Shown: positions 1-5,566 of the stretch, piece after piece | Layout: each line of letters starts with the position of its first letter | How positions within the stretch are numbered: the first letter of the stretch is position 1 | Source: Candidatus Woesearchaeota archaeon | GTDB lineage: Archaea > Nanobdellota > Nanobdellia > Woesearchaeales > UBA10200 | Direction: 5' to 3' | DNA length: 7,277 nucleotides | Assembly (NCBI GenBank): GCA_016180275.1 | Contig: JACPBN010000056.1 | Coordinates: forward strand, 1 to 7,277 | Notes under the pieces: generated by a model | Told to the model about the DNA's origin: nothing | The model's database searches: none | Seen by the model: only the letters and a program-made list of their open reading frames with translations | Position numbers and translations under genes: made by a program

Positions 1-369
1 TTTTATCTGGACAAAGGCTACCGTGGCCTGGTGATTGAAGGCACTGGATTTGGAAATGTCGCGACATTAAGAGATGAGAATTCTTTACTGCCTGCCTTAA
101 AGAGAGCAGCTGACGAGAAAGTGCCTGTAGTAATGACTTCACAGACGATCTACGGCAGGACAAATCCTTATGTTTACACTACAATGAGAAAACTTAATAT
201 TGGCGCAAAAGTTATTTATGCAGAAGATATTCTGCCTGAAGTTGCTTACATAAAGCTAGGCTGGGTTCTAGGCCATACGCATGATCATGATGAAGTCAAG
301 AACCTTATGCTGACTAATATTGCCGGAGAGATTTCTGAAATAAGCGAGAGTGAAGGGTTTTTGTATTGA
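1..369 (+). CDS. gatD: Glu-tRNA(Gln) amidotransferase subunit D, C-terminal part (5' truncated by window edge)
   Basis: GatD is the asparaginase-like subunit of GatDE. It hydrolyses glutamine (or asparagine) to supply ammonia that converts mischarged Glu-tRNA(Gln) into Gln-tRNA(Gln) in the cytoplasm. Frame 1 is open from base 1 to TGA 367-369, giving 122 residues; the real start lies outside the window. Visible family landmarks are the VIEGTGFGNV strand-turn of the asparaginase C-terminal domain, TSQTIYGRTNPYVY, GAKVIYAEDILPEVA, and the closing KLGWVLGHT and LMLTNIAGEI segments typical of archaeal GatD. The catalytic Thr/Thr/Asp/Lys residues belong to the missing N-terminal part, so activity cannot be judged here. 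The C-terminus is intact. The partner gene gatE lies about 730 bp downstream on the same strand, but an opposite-strand gene sits between them. Type I/II asparaginase is the alternative; the GatE neighbour and the C-terminal motifs favour GatD. Confidence 0.93.
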   Translation, partial: FYLDKGYRGLVIEGTGFGNVATLRDENSLLPALKRAADEKVPVVMTSQTIYGRTNPYVYTTMRKLNIGAKVIYAEDILPEVAYIKLGWVLGHTHDHDEVKNLMLTNIAGEISEISESEGFLY

Positions 370-420
370 GAATAATAAAATAAATTGAAGGGATTAAAAC
401 ATATATCTGATAGAAATATG

Positions 421-912
421 CTATCTTTCATTTTCAAAAATACCTTTTGCATGGTTCTTCCTGACATTATCTGCTGAAAAGATTTTACCATTCATTGTAA
501 TATAAACCCCATGACCCAATGATTGTACCGCAGTTAGTGCAGCACCCAGATTAAATAATGCATCAGAATTTTCCTTGTTTATAGGTATTGCTGCACCTGT
601 TAAGACAATAGTCTTTGGTATATTTTTTTGCAATATGCATTTTGCTGTTAAAGCCATTGCAGCTGTGCCATGAGTAATGATTATTTTATCTTTTTTACAT
701 TCAACACATTTTTGACAAATGAAATCCCTGTCCTTAGGTATGATAAATTTACTGTCTTTTGCAAACAATTCCTCAATAGAATATTCAACAGTAATTCTTG
801 CGTGGCTTAATAATTTAGTGACAAGAGATCCATGCATTTTTGGAGCATGATCTTCGGAACCATAGTCTAATCCATCTATTGTGCCGCCTGTTGTAAAAAT
901 TTGAATAGACAT
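421..912 (-). CDS. Short single-domain asparaginase-like protein (N-terminal domain only)
   Basis: This 163-residue protein matches only the N-terminal domain of L-asparaginase/GatD proteins (usually about 330-440 residues). Residues 6-13 are the nucleophile block FTTGGTID (T11 corresponds to the first catalytic Thr). Residues 78-86 are the second block IITHGTAAM; T83 is kept, but the Asp after it in the usual HGTDTM motif is Ala84. Then come KTIVLTGA (100-107), NSDALFNLGAA (115-125), GVYITMNGKIFSADNVRKN (135-153) with a Lys (K152) where the family's catalytic Lys is expected. Short stand-alone proteins of this type are known and mostly uncharacterised. Three Cys at 66, 69 and 72 form CxxCxxC. 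With the Asp gone and no C-terminal domain to complete the active site, ordinary asparaginase activity is doubtful; binding or regulation is possible. The ATG at 910-912 has no clear SD, so it may have a short leader or none. The gene converges on gatD (51 bp between stops) and diverges from gatE. It is visibly more A/T-rich than gatE, so transfer is possible. Confidence 0.85.
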   Translation of the reverse strand: MSIQIFTTGGTIDGLDYGSEDHAPKMHGSLVTKLLSHARITVEYSIEELFAKDSKFIIPKDRDFICQKCVECKKDKIIITHGTAAMALTAKCILQKNIPKTIVLTGAAIPINKENSDALFNLGAALTAVQSLGHGVYITMNGKIFSADNVRKNHAKGIFENER

Positions 913-963
913 ATTAAATGTATAGTAATTAATGATAATTAATAAAGCTTTTTATTTGAACAG

Positions 964-977
964 TTAAATATATAAAC
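964..977. promoter_or_regulatory. TATA-like element in the divergent promoter region
   Basis: TTAAATATATAAAC reads as a TATA box on both strands (TTAAATAT on +, TTTATATATTTAA on -). On the + strand it lies about 30-40 bp before the ATG at 1007 and about 120 bp before gatE, so a transcript from it would begin near 990-995 and carry a leader of about 100 nt into gatE. On the - strand it lies about 55 bp before the short asparaginase-like gene. A second A/T block at about 949-958 could serve the - strand instead. The position suits an archaeal promoter, but A/T-rich background makes such matches common. Confidence 0.45.
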
Positions 978-1006
978 TTTACAGATTAATCACTGCTTGA
1001 AAAAAG

Positions 1007-1084
1007 ATGAGTGAGAAAAACATTATCCAAAATTGCAGACACTGTCTGCAGAATCAAGCTTGTGCCATTATGTTGAACAATTAA
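1007..1084 (+). CDS. Possible 25-residue small ORF / leader peptide before gatE
   Basis: ATG 1007-1009 to TAA 1082-1084 encodes 25 residues starting MSEKNIIQNC. It has three Cys (10, 13, 19) as CxxC-x5-C, a His at 12, and eight Asn/Gln in 25 residues (Q8, Q15, Q17; N5, N9, N16, N24, N25). It starts about 30-40 bp after a TATA-like element, and its stop is immediately followed by the gatE SD, with 12 nt between stop codon and gatE ATG. Its own ribosome site is weak (GAAAAAAG). The placement suggests a gatE leader or a tiny metal-binding protein, but an ORF this short can arise by chance. I recognise no family. Confidence 0.3.
   Translation: MSEKNIIQNCRHCLQNQACAIMLNN
1034..1050. repeat. Perfect inverted repeat TGCAGACACTGTCTGCA
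   Basis: A 17-bp inverted repeat with arms TGCAGAC and GTCTGCA around ACT. As DNA the symmetry reaches 8 bp per arm about one central base, like a dimeric regulator site. As RNA it gives a 7-bp stem with a 3-nt loop, extended by a U-G pair at 1033/1051. GCTTGA at 995-1000 is complementary to TCAAGC at 1054-1059 and would enclose this hairpin in a transcript. It lies between the presumed promoter and gatE, inside the small ORF. It is unusually GC-rich for this spacer. Confidence 0.6.
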
Positions 1085-1090
1085 AGAGGT
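1085..1090 (+). promoter_or_regulatory. Ribosome binding site of gatE
   Basis: AGAGGT sits 6 nt before ATG 1097 and fixes that start. This matters because the start gives GatE a charged N-terminal extension of about 24 residues compared with relatives, and no other Met lies before the conserved GIEIHQQ motif. Confidence 0.7.
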
Positions 1091-1096
1091 TATTAG

Positions 1097-3010
1097 ATGA
1101 AAATAAATAATAAAGATAAGCCGCAGGACAAGAATTCTGCCAGAGAAAGAATTGAAGAGAAAAAATACAGCCTAGACTACCCTAAGCTGGGCTTAAAATG
1201 CGGTATAGAAATCCACCAACAAATAGATTCTAATAAATTATTCTGCAGCTGCTCAAGCGGCCTTAGAGAGGAAGCTCCTGATTACACCATAACAAGAAGG
1301 CTGCGTTCTGTGATAGGCGAGACAGGAGAGATAGATATTGCTGCGCTGCATGAGCACAAAAAAGAGAAAAAATACATCTATGAAGGCTACAACGATTCCA
1401 CTTGCTTGGTCGAGACAGATGAAGAGCCGCCTCACAACATCAACAAAGACGCATTGTATGTCGGATTGCAGGTTGCTTTGCTGATGAAAGCAAAAATAGT
1501 GGATAAGATACAAGTCATGAGAAAGGCTGTTGTAGACGGCAGCAACACTTCTGGCTTCCAAAGAACTTCTCTGATTGCAATGAACGGAGTAATTGACACT
1601 TCATTTGGAAAAGTCGGAATACCAAGTATCTCCTTAGAGGAAGATTCTTCAAGGCCAATTACGCAGGATTCTGCCAGCGTCACATATAGATTAGACAGAT
1701 TAGGGATCCCTCTTGTGGAGATAGCTACTGATCCTGCGATCACACATCCTGATCAGGTAAGAGAGGTAGCTGAATTTATCGGCATGGTGCTTAGGAGCAC
1801 AGGAAAAGTCAAGCGCGGACTTGGTACAATTAGGCAAGATGTTAACGTCTCAATTGCAGAAGGAAGAAGAGTAGAGATCAAAGGAGCGCAAGACCTTAAG
1901 ATGCTCAGGACTTTAGTTGAGTATGAAGCATTAAGACAGAAAAATTTAGTAGAGATAAAGAATGAGCTGCTAAAAAGAATAAAACAAATGAGAGAGCTTA
2001 CAAATGAGAAAGTAAATGTTAGTGAGATTTTCCAGAATGTTGAATCAAATATTATCAAAAATGCATTGAAAGATAAAAAAGGAGTTGTTCTTGTATTAAA
2101 GCTGCCTAAATTTGCGGGGTTGATTGCGAAAGAAGTCCAGCCAGGTAGAAGGTTAGCCACAGAATTTTCTGACAGGGCAAAAGTCATTGCAGGCGTTGGC
2201 GGAATATTCCATAGCGATGAGCTGCCAAAATACGGCATTGAGCAAGAATACGTAAATAGAATAAGAGAATTACTTAACTGCAAAGAGCAGGATGGATTTG
2301 TGTTAGTAGCTGATACTCCAAAAAAATCTGAGCTTGCATTAGATGCTGTGTTTGAAAGGGCAATGCAGGCATTAAATGGCATACCTGGTGAAGTTCGCCG
2401 TGCAAATGAAGATGGCACAACAACATATATGAGGCCAATGCCAGGCGCTGCTCGCTTATATCCGGAGACAGATGCTGTGCCAATTATACCCGATGTTTCT
2501 GACATTAAATTGCCTGAATTATTGGCTGAAAAATCTGAGCGTTTTGAAGACAAACATAAATTAGGCCATGATTTGGCTGTTGCAATTACAAAAAGCAGCA
2601 AGCATGAATTGTTTGAAAGGTTTATTGAGCGTTTTGAAAATTTAAAGCCTGCATATATTGCTGAGACTCTGCTGACTGCGGAAAAGCAAGTTAAGAAACA
2701 GTTTAACAAAGATGTTGTGCTGAACGATGCTGATTTTGAAGAACTGTTTATTTATTTAAACACAGGCAAGATTGCAAAGGAAGCTGCACTTGATATACTT
2801 AGTAAAACTGCTGAGAAGCCAATACAAGATATAATTGTTGAGTATGAATTAATGAGCGATTCTGAGCTTGAGAAAGAAGTCAAGCAGATAGTTTCTGAGA
2901 ATAAAGGCCAGCCATTTAATGTTATAATTGGAAAAGTAATGTCGCAGCTGCGCGGCAAGGCAGACGGAAAGAAGATCGTTGAATGTGTGAAGAAGTTGGC
3001 GAATGTGTAA
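1097..3010 (+). CDS. gatE: Glu-tRNA(Gln) amidotransferase subunit E
   Basis: GatE is the GatB-like subunit of archaeal GatDE. It binds tRNA(Gln), activates the misacylated Glu with ATP and receives ammonia from GatD. The 637 residues are normal for the family. In order: a charged tail (1-27); the catalytic cradle with GIEIHQQ (36-42), LFCSC (48-52), DSTCLVETDEEPP (100-112), EEDSSR (181-186) and PLVEIATDP (205-213); the AspRS-type GAD insertion (about 290-405, with PKFAGLI and GVGGIFHSDELPKYG) that separates GatE from bacterial GatB; ETDAVPIIPD (457-466); and a helical/YqeY-like C-terminus (about 480-637) that contacts tRNA, ending with GKVMSQLRGKADG. No frameshift or missing motif is visible. 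It is well separated from gatD and probably transcribed from its own promoter region. It converges on rrp42, whose stop lies 80 bp away. It implies indirect Gln-tRNA synthesis and a non-discriminating GluRS elsewhere. Confidence 0.97.
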   Translation: MKINNKDKPQDKNSARERIEEKKYSLDYPKLGLKCGIEIHQQIDSNKLFCSCSSGLREEAPDYTITRRLRSVIGETGEIDIAALHEHKKEKKYIYEGYNDSTCLVETDEEPPHNINKDALYVGLQVALLMKAKIVDKIQVMRKAVVDGSNTSGFQRTSLIAMNGVIDTSFGKVGIPSISLEEDSSRPITQDSASVTYRLDRLGIPLVEIATDPAITHPDQVREVAEFIGMVLRSTGKVKRGLGTIRQDVNVSIAEGRRVEIKGAQDLKMLRTLVEYEALRQKNLVEIKNELLKRIKQMRELTNEKVNVSEIFQNVESNIIKNALKDKKGVVLVLKLPKFAGLIAKEVQPGRRLATEFSDRAKVIAGVGGIFHSDELPKYGIEQEYVNRIRELLNCKEQDGFVLVADTPKKSELALDAVFERAMQALNGIPGEVRRANEDGTTTYMRPMPGAARLYPETDAVPIIPDVSDIKLPELLAEKSERFEDKHKLGHDLAVAITKSSKHELFERFIERFENLKPAYIAETLLTAEKQVKKQFNKDVVLNDADFEELFIYLNTGKIAKEAALDILSKTAEKPIQDIIVEYELMSDSELEKEVKQIVSENKGQPFNVIIGKVMSQLRGKADGKKIVECVKKLANV

Positions 3011-3060
3011 AGAAGATTGCTAAATAGCATTAAAGTATTCAATCCTGCCGAGAGTTAGTA

Positions 3061-3090
3061 TAAGAAAAAATTTAATAAAAATAAAAGAAC
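3061..3090 (-). terminator. Oligo-T terminator after rrp42
   Basis: Directly after the rrp42 stop the - strand reads a series of T tracts, including T5 and T6 (T6 at 3065-3070). No strong hairpin precedes it. U-rich tracts without a hairpin are the usual archaeal terminator form. It lies in the 80-bp convergent gap with gatE and probably ends the exosome transcript. I see no matching T tract on the + strand for gatE. Confidence 0.6.
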
Positions 3091-3885
3091 TTACGCTTCA
3101 TCCAGCACACTTCTGAGCTCTTTGGTTTTCTCAGCAGCAATCCCTATCATCTGCTCGATTTCAGCCAAAGTTAATGCAATATCTCCGCCTTTCTGCATTG
3201 CGCAGATCTCCCCATTTTCCATGATTGCAACTGTCAGCCTTGCATCTATAACTTCTTCCTCTTCAGTTATTGGATCAACTAAGAATTTATCAGCAATCTT
3301 GCAAACGGTTATTGAGATAGGCAATCTCTGGATTGGAAGCTTTTCATCAGTAAGATTCTTATAATCTATTTTTTTGCCGTCTCTTGCTGGCATTCTTGCA
3401 TTTTTCAATGCTGCCAAAGCTGCCAATGCAGCTGCATCAAACAAATTGCCTGCGTCATTTAATGTGCAGATATCAATGCTTACTGTCCAGCAAAGCTCTC
3501 CTTTTTTTATGCAAAGTTTTGTGACATCAATTGCTTTAGATTCCCTAATTGCCCTGTCAACAACTCTGCTGATCTCAATTGCCTGTATGCCTGGAGGCCC
3601 AGACTCAAAATCCGGATTGCTTAAAGGCAGTAATTCTGCACCGACCATTAATCCCCCTGAATCAGGAGTATCCGGATATGGCTCGCCAAGTTCCATCTTT
3701 ACTCCTGCCAGTACAATTGTCTCTCCTATCTGGACTCTTGCAGAGCCTTCTGCGCTTTTTGAAATGTTATATTCAATGGTAATTGGCTTTCTGTATTCTG
3801 TTAATCCGCGACCATCTAATCTTGCCGTCTTATTTAATAATTTTACGATGTGTTGTCTTGCTTGTTTTGCTGTCATTGTGATCAT
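3091..3885 (-). CDS. rrp42: Exosome complex subunit Rrp42 (non-catalytic RNase PH-like)
   Basis: Rrp42 alternates with Rrp41 in the hexameric ring of the archaeal exosome, which degrades and tails RNA from the 3' end. Rrp42 has no catalytic site of its own but shapes the RNA path and the Rrp41 pocket. The 264 residues are a normal length. Motifs: RLDGRGLTEYR (22-32), the EGSARVQIGETIVLAGVK strand pair (46-63), PGIQAIEISRVVDRAIRES (98-116), CWTVSIDICTLNDAGNLFDAA (132-152) and the second-domain strands LPISITVCKI and IDARLTVAIMENG. The Rrp41-type active-site loop with DVPIA is absent, as expected. Its ATG overlaps the rrp41 stop (ATGA at 3882-3885), so translation is probably coupled. GGAG at 3893-3896 lies 7 nt before this ATG. 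A second in-frame ATG (codon 4) is the alternative start and would lose only three residues. Confidence 0.96.
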   Translation of the reverse strand: MITMTAKQARQHIVKLLNKTARLDGRGLTEYRKPITIEYNISKSAEGSARVQIGETIVLAGVKMELGEPYPDTPDSGGLMVGAELLPLSNPDFESGPPGIQAIEISRVVDRAIRESKAIDVTKLCIKKGELCWTVSIDICTLNDAGNLFDAAALAALAALKNARMPARDGKKIDYKNLTDEKLPIQRLPISITVCKIADKFLVDPITEEEEVIDARLTVAIMENGEICAMQKGGDIALTLAEIEQMIGIAAEKTKELRSVLDEA

Positions 3886-4598
3886 TCCTCGTCTCCTGTG
3901 CTTTTATATTTATTTTTAAGAGCTGCTTTCTGCACTTCATATATTTTCTTGCATGCAACTTCTCCCATTTTCAGTGCTTTGACAAACTGCTCATTGCTAA
4001 TCTCCCCATCCATCTGCAGCAGAGAAATCTTGCCTGAGTTAGGCAGCATTGCTATAGGGACATCTGCAACTGGGCCGTCTGGATATGCTTCTTCATCATA
4101 GCAAAGGTCAACAACTACCTTGTCATCTACTCTGCCTACGCTGACTGCAGAAACTAAATCAGTCATTGCTAATCCGGCGTCTGCCAGTGCCATTGAAGCT
4201 GCGCAAATGCCTGCACATCTTGTGCCTGCATCTGTCTGAGGCAGTTCAATAAAAACATCTATTACTGAATTTGGAAATTCTCCCAAGTCAAGAACTGGCA
4301 CTATTGCCTTTTCTATTACCAATGAAATCTCCCTTGCTCTTCTGTTTGGCCCTGGCCTGACTCTCTCTCCAGAGCCTGAAAAAGGCATCATGCTATAGTT
4401 GACTCTCAATATCCCTTTTAATGGATTCTGCAGGAATTTAGGATACAAATTTCTTGGGCCATAGACAGCAGCATATGCCATTGTCTTGCCTATCCTGAAC
4501 ATCGCACTTCCATCTGCTCTTTTAATCACGCCTACCTTTGCTTCTGTCTCTCTTAATTCATCAAATTTTCTTCCGTCAAATCTTTTGGAATATGTCAT
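3882..4598 (-). CDS. rrp41: Exosome complex subunit Rrp41 (catalytic RNase PH-like)
   Basis: Rrp41 carries the phosphorolytic 3'-5' exoribonuclease site of the archaeal exosome, using phosphate to release nucleoside diphosphates, and can run in reverse to add tails. 238 residues, normal length. Motifs: RFDGRKFDELR (6-16), GSAMFRIGKTMAYAAVYGP (30-48), the phosphate/RNA-binding RVRPGPNRRAREIS (79-92), ELPQTDAGTRCAGICAA (118-134), and the catalytic loop before DVPIAMLP (179-186). That loop reads DEEAYPDGPVAD (168-179). The usual archaeal form has Asp-x5-Asp, whereas here the nearest pair is D174-x4-D179 and the loop is about three residues longer than the Sulfolobus form as I recall it. Acidic residues remain plentiful, so activity is still likely. 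It is preceded by SD AGGTGA and a 136-bp A/T spacer after rrp4, and overlaps rrp42 by 4 bp. Confidence 0.96.
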   Translation of the reverse strand: MTYSKRFDGRKFDELRETEAKVGVIKRADGSAMFRIGKTMAYAAVYGPRNLYPKFLQNPLKGILRVNYSMMPFSGSGERVRPGPNRRAREISLVIEKAIVPVLDLGEFPNSVIDVFIELPQTDAGTRCAGICAASMALADAGLAMTDLVSAVSVGRVDDKVVVDLCYDEEAYPDGPVADVPIAMLPNSGKISLLQMDGEISNEQFVKALKMGEVACKKIYEVQKAALKNKYKSTGDEE

Positions 4599-4605
4599 TT
4601 TTTGT

Positions 4606-4611
4606 TCACCT
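4606..4611 (-). promoter_or_regulatory. Ribosome binding site of rrp41
   Basis: AGGTGA on the - strand, 7 nt before the ATG at 4596-4598. It matches the complement of the 16S 3' end and confirms this start. Confidence 0.7.
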
Positions 4612-4638
4612 TTATGTCTTGTTTAATATTTTGTTTAG

Positions 4639-4669
4639 TTTTATTAATTCATTTTTAATTTGAATTAAT
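4639..4669 (-). promoter_or_regulatory. A/T-rich TATA-like sequence with 8-bp inverted repeat before rrp41
   Basis: The 136-bp rrp4-rrp41 spacer is almost all A/T. ATTAATTC (4643-4650) and GAATTAAT (4662-4669) form a perfect inverted repeat with an 11-nt gap. One arm overlaps ATTAATAAAA (- strand, 4639-4648), which lies where a TATA box for a start near 4615-4620 would be, about 20 nt before the rrp41 ATG. An internal promoter, perhaps with a regulator site, would fit. Composition alone makes such repeats likely, so this is tentative. No oligo-T tract follows rrp4 on the - strand, so read-through from upstream is also expected. Confidence 0.3.
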
Positions 4670-4734
4670 TTTGTTTTTTAGGCATATTAATTTTTTTATA
4701 ATTAGTTTATTTTGAGCCTAATCCTCTATTTTGA

Positions 4735-5472
4735 TTACTCATTCTGGGCCATCACTTCAGAGTTTTCCTGCATCTGTAACTGCCTGCCAGTTATCTGCTC
4801 TAGATATGATTTTATCCTGTCAGTTAATCCTGGAATGTGTGCTTCTTCCTCTATCTTTCTGATTGTATTGACAGCAGTCAATTCACCTTTAGGATCTTCT
4901 CCTGAAATCCAGATTACACCATTCTGGCCAACAATTATTTTTGTGTCAGTTGCTTGTTTTATCATGCTGACCATACTTCCCTTTTTCCCAATTATCCTTG
5001 GGACTTTGCTGGACGCAACTTTCAATATTCTGCCTTCGCCAAGCTTGCGTAAGCCAGGGCCCCTTAAGGACAAATCAATAAGCATCTGTGTTGTGACATT
5101 CACTATCTTTGCAACCAGATAATCGCCAACATCAAAATACTGTGTAAGATCTGCGCCTTTTGGCACAAAATCGCCTGTTGCATCCTTAACATTCAGCATT
5201 GCGCTGTATGCGCTGTTAGTCTCAACTCTCCATCCGGAAAAGTTAACATCAACAACATTTGCTATTATTGTATCTCCATTTCTAGGCAGATATTGCCCAG
5301 AGAGCGGAATTAATTTTATTGCTCTTCCATCAACATTAACCAAGCCTATCCTTGCAGCTACAATATTGTCACTTTGTCTGGTTGTTCCCATGCCTGGCAG
5401 GAAATCCATGCCTCTTGCAATAACTTCACCTGGAACAACAACCTCTTTTTCTTTTACGATTAATTCTCCCAT
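4735..5472 (-). CDS. rrp4: Exosome complex RNA-binding cap subunit Rrp4
   Basis: Rrp4 forms part of the trimeric cap on the Rrp41/Rrp42 ring, binds RNA (with a preference for poly(A) in studied archaea) and feeds it into the pore. 245 residues. Order: N-terminal domain with VVVPGEVIARGMDFLPG (11-27); S1 domain (about 65-137, GDTIIANVVDVNFSGW, then YFDVGDYLVAKIVNV, ending LSLRGPGLRKL); KH domain (about 145-215) with the GxxG loop GKKG (162-165) inside VPRIIGKKGSM and a closing ISGEDPKGELTAVNTI; and a Gln/Glu-rich tail after about 225. A KH rather than a zinc-ribbon domain separates it from Csl4. SD GGTGA at 5477-5481 supports the start. It lies 94 bp after the SBDS gene and 136 bp before rrp41, in the conserved order. 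Confidence 0.96.
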   Translation of the reverse strand: MGELIVKEKEVVVPGEVIARGMDFLPGMGTTRQSDNIVAARIGLVNVDGRAIKLIPLSGQYLPRNGDTIIANVVDVNFSGWRVETNSAYSAMLNVKDATGDFVPKGADLTQYFDVGDYLVAKIVNVTTQMLIDLSLRGPGLRKLGEGRILKVASSKVPRIIGKKGSMVSMIKQATDTKIIVGQNGVIWISGEDPKGELTAVNTIRKIEEEAHIPGLTDRIKSYLEQITGRQLQMQENSEVMAQNE

Positions 5473-5476
5473 GTTT

Positions 5477-5481
5477 TCACC
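5477..5481 (-). promoter_or_regulatory. Ribosome binding site of rrp4
   Basis: GGTGA on the - strand, 4 nt before the ATG at 5470-5472. The 94-bp spacer behind it (5473-5566) is otherwise A/T-rich; CTTAAAAAATAAAA around 5512-5522 is a weak TATA candidate. Confidence 0.6.
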
Positions 5482-5566
5482 GTTTTGTTATTATTTTTTA
5501 TTTGTTTTAATTTTATTTTTTAAGTATGGATTATTCATTATCATTTTATTAGTTCAATTACTACTT

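Noticed and set aside
409..436. Hairpin GATAG-7 nt-CTATC followed by T-rich sequence, as a gatD terminator
   Set aside because: The stem is only 5 A/T-rich bp and the tract (TTTCATTTTC) is interrupted and lies inside the convergent gene; too weak to annotate.
1000..1085. C/D-box sRNA or tRNA in the gatE upstream region
   Set aside because: AGATGAGTGA vaguely resembles box C, but no matching box D or D'/C' pair is present, and no cloverleaf can be formed.
1753..2709. Long 318-codon open frame on the - strand inside gatE
   Set aside because: It is an antisense shadow: low-complexity Ser/Phe/Leu-rich translation with no domain, fully inside gatE, which has all family motifs.
3018..3029. TGCTA-AA-TAGCA inverted repeat after gatE
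   Set aside because: A 5-bp stem with a 2-nt loop cannot close as a normal RNA hairpin, and no T tract follows on the + strand.
3374..3919. 181-codon + strand open frame opposite rrp42/rrp41
   Set aside because: Antisense shadow of rrp42; Ser/Ala/Ile/Pro-rich with no recognisable motif and no SD.
4712..5122. 136-codon + strand open frame opposite rrp4, looking hydrophobic like a membrane protein
   Set aside because: The hydrophobicity comes from the reverse complement of charged codons in rrp4; no SD or family motif.
5490..5545. 17-codon - strand ORF in the sbds-rrp4 spacer
   Set aside because: Asn/Lys-rich translation expected from pure A/T sequence; no SD and no notable motif.
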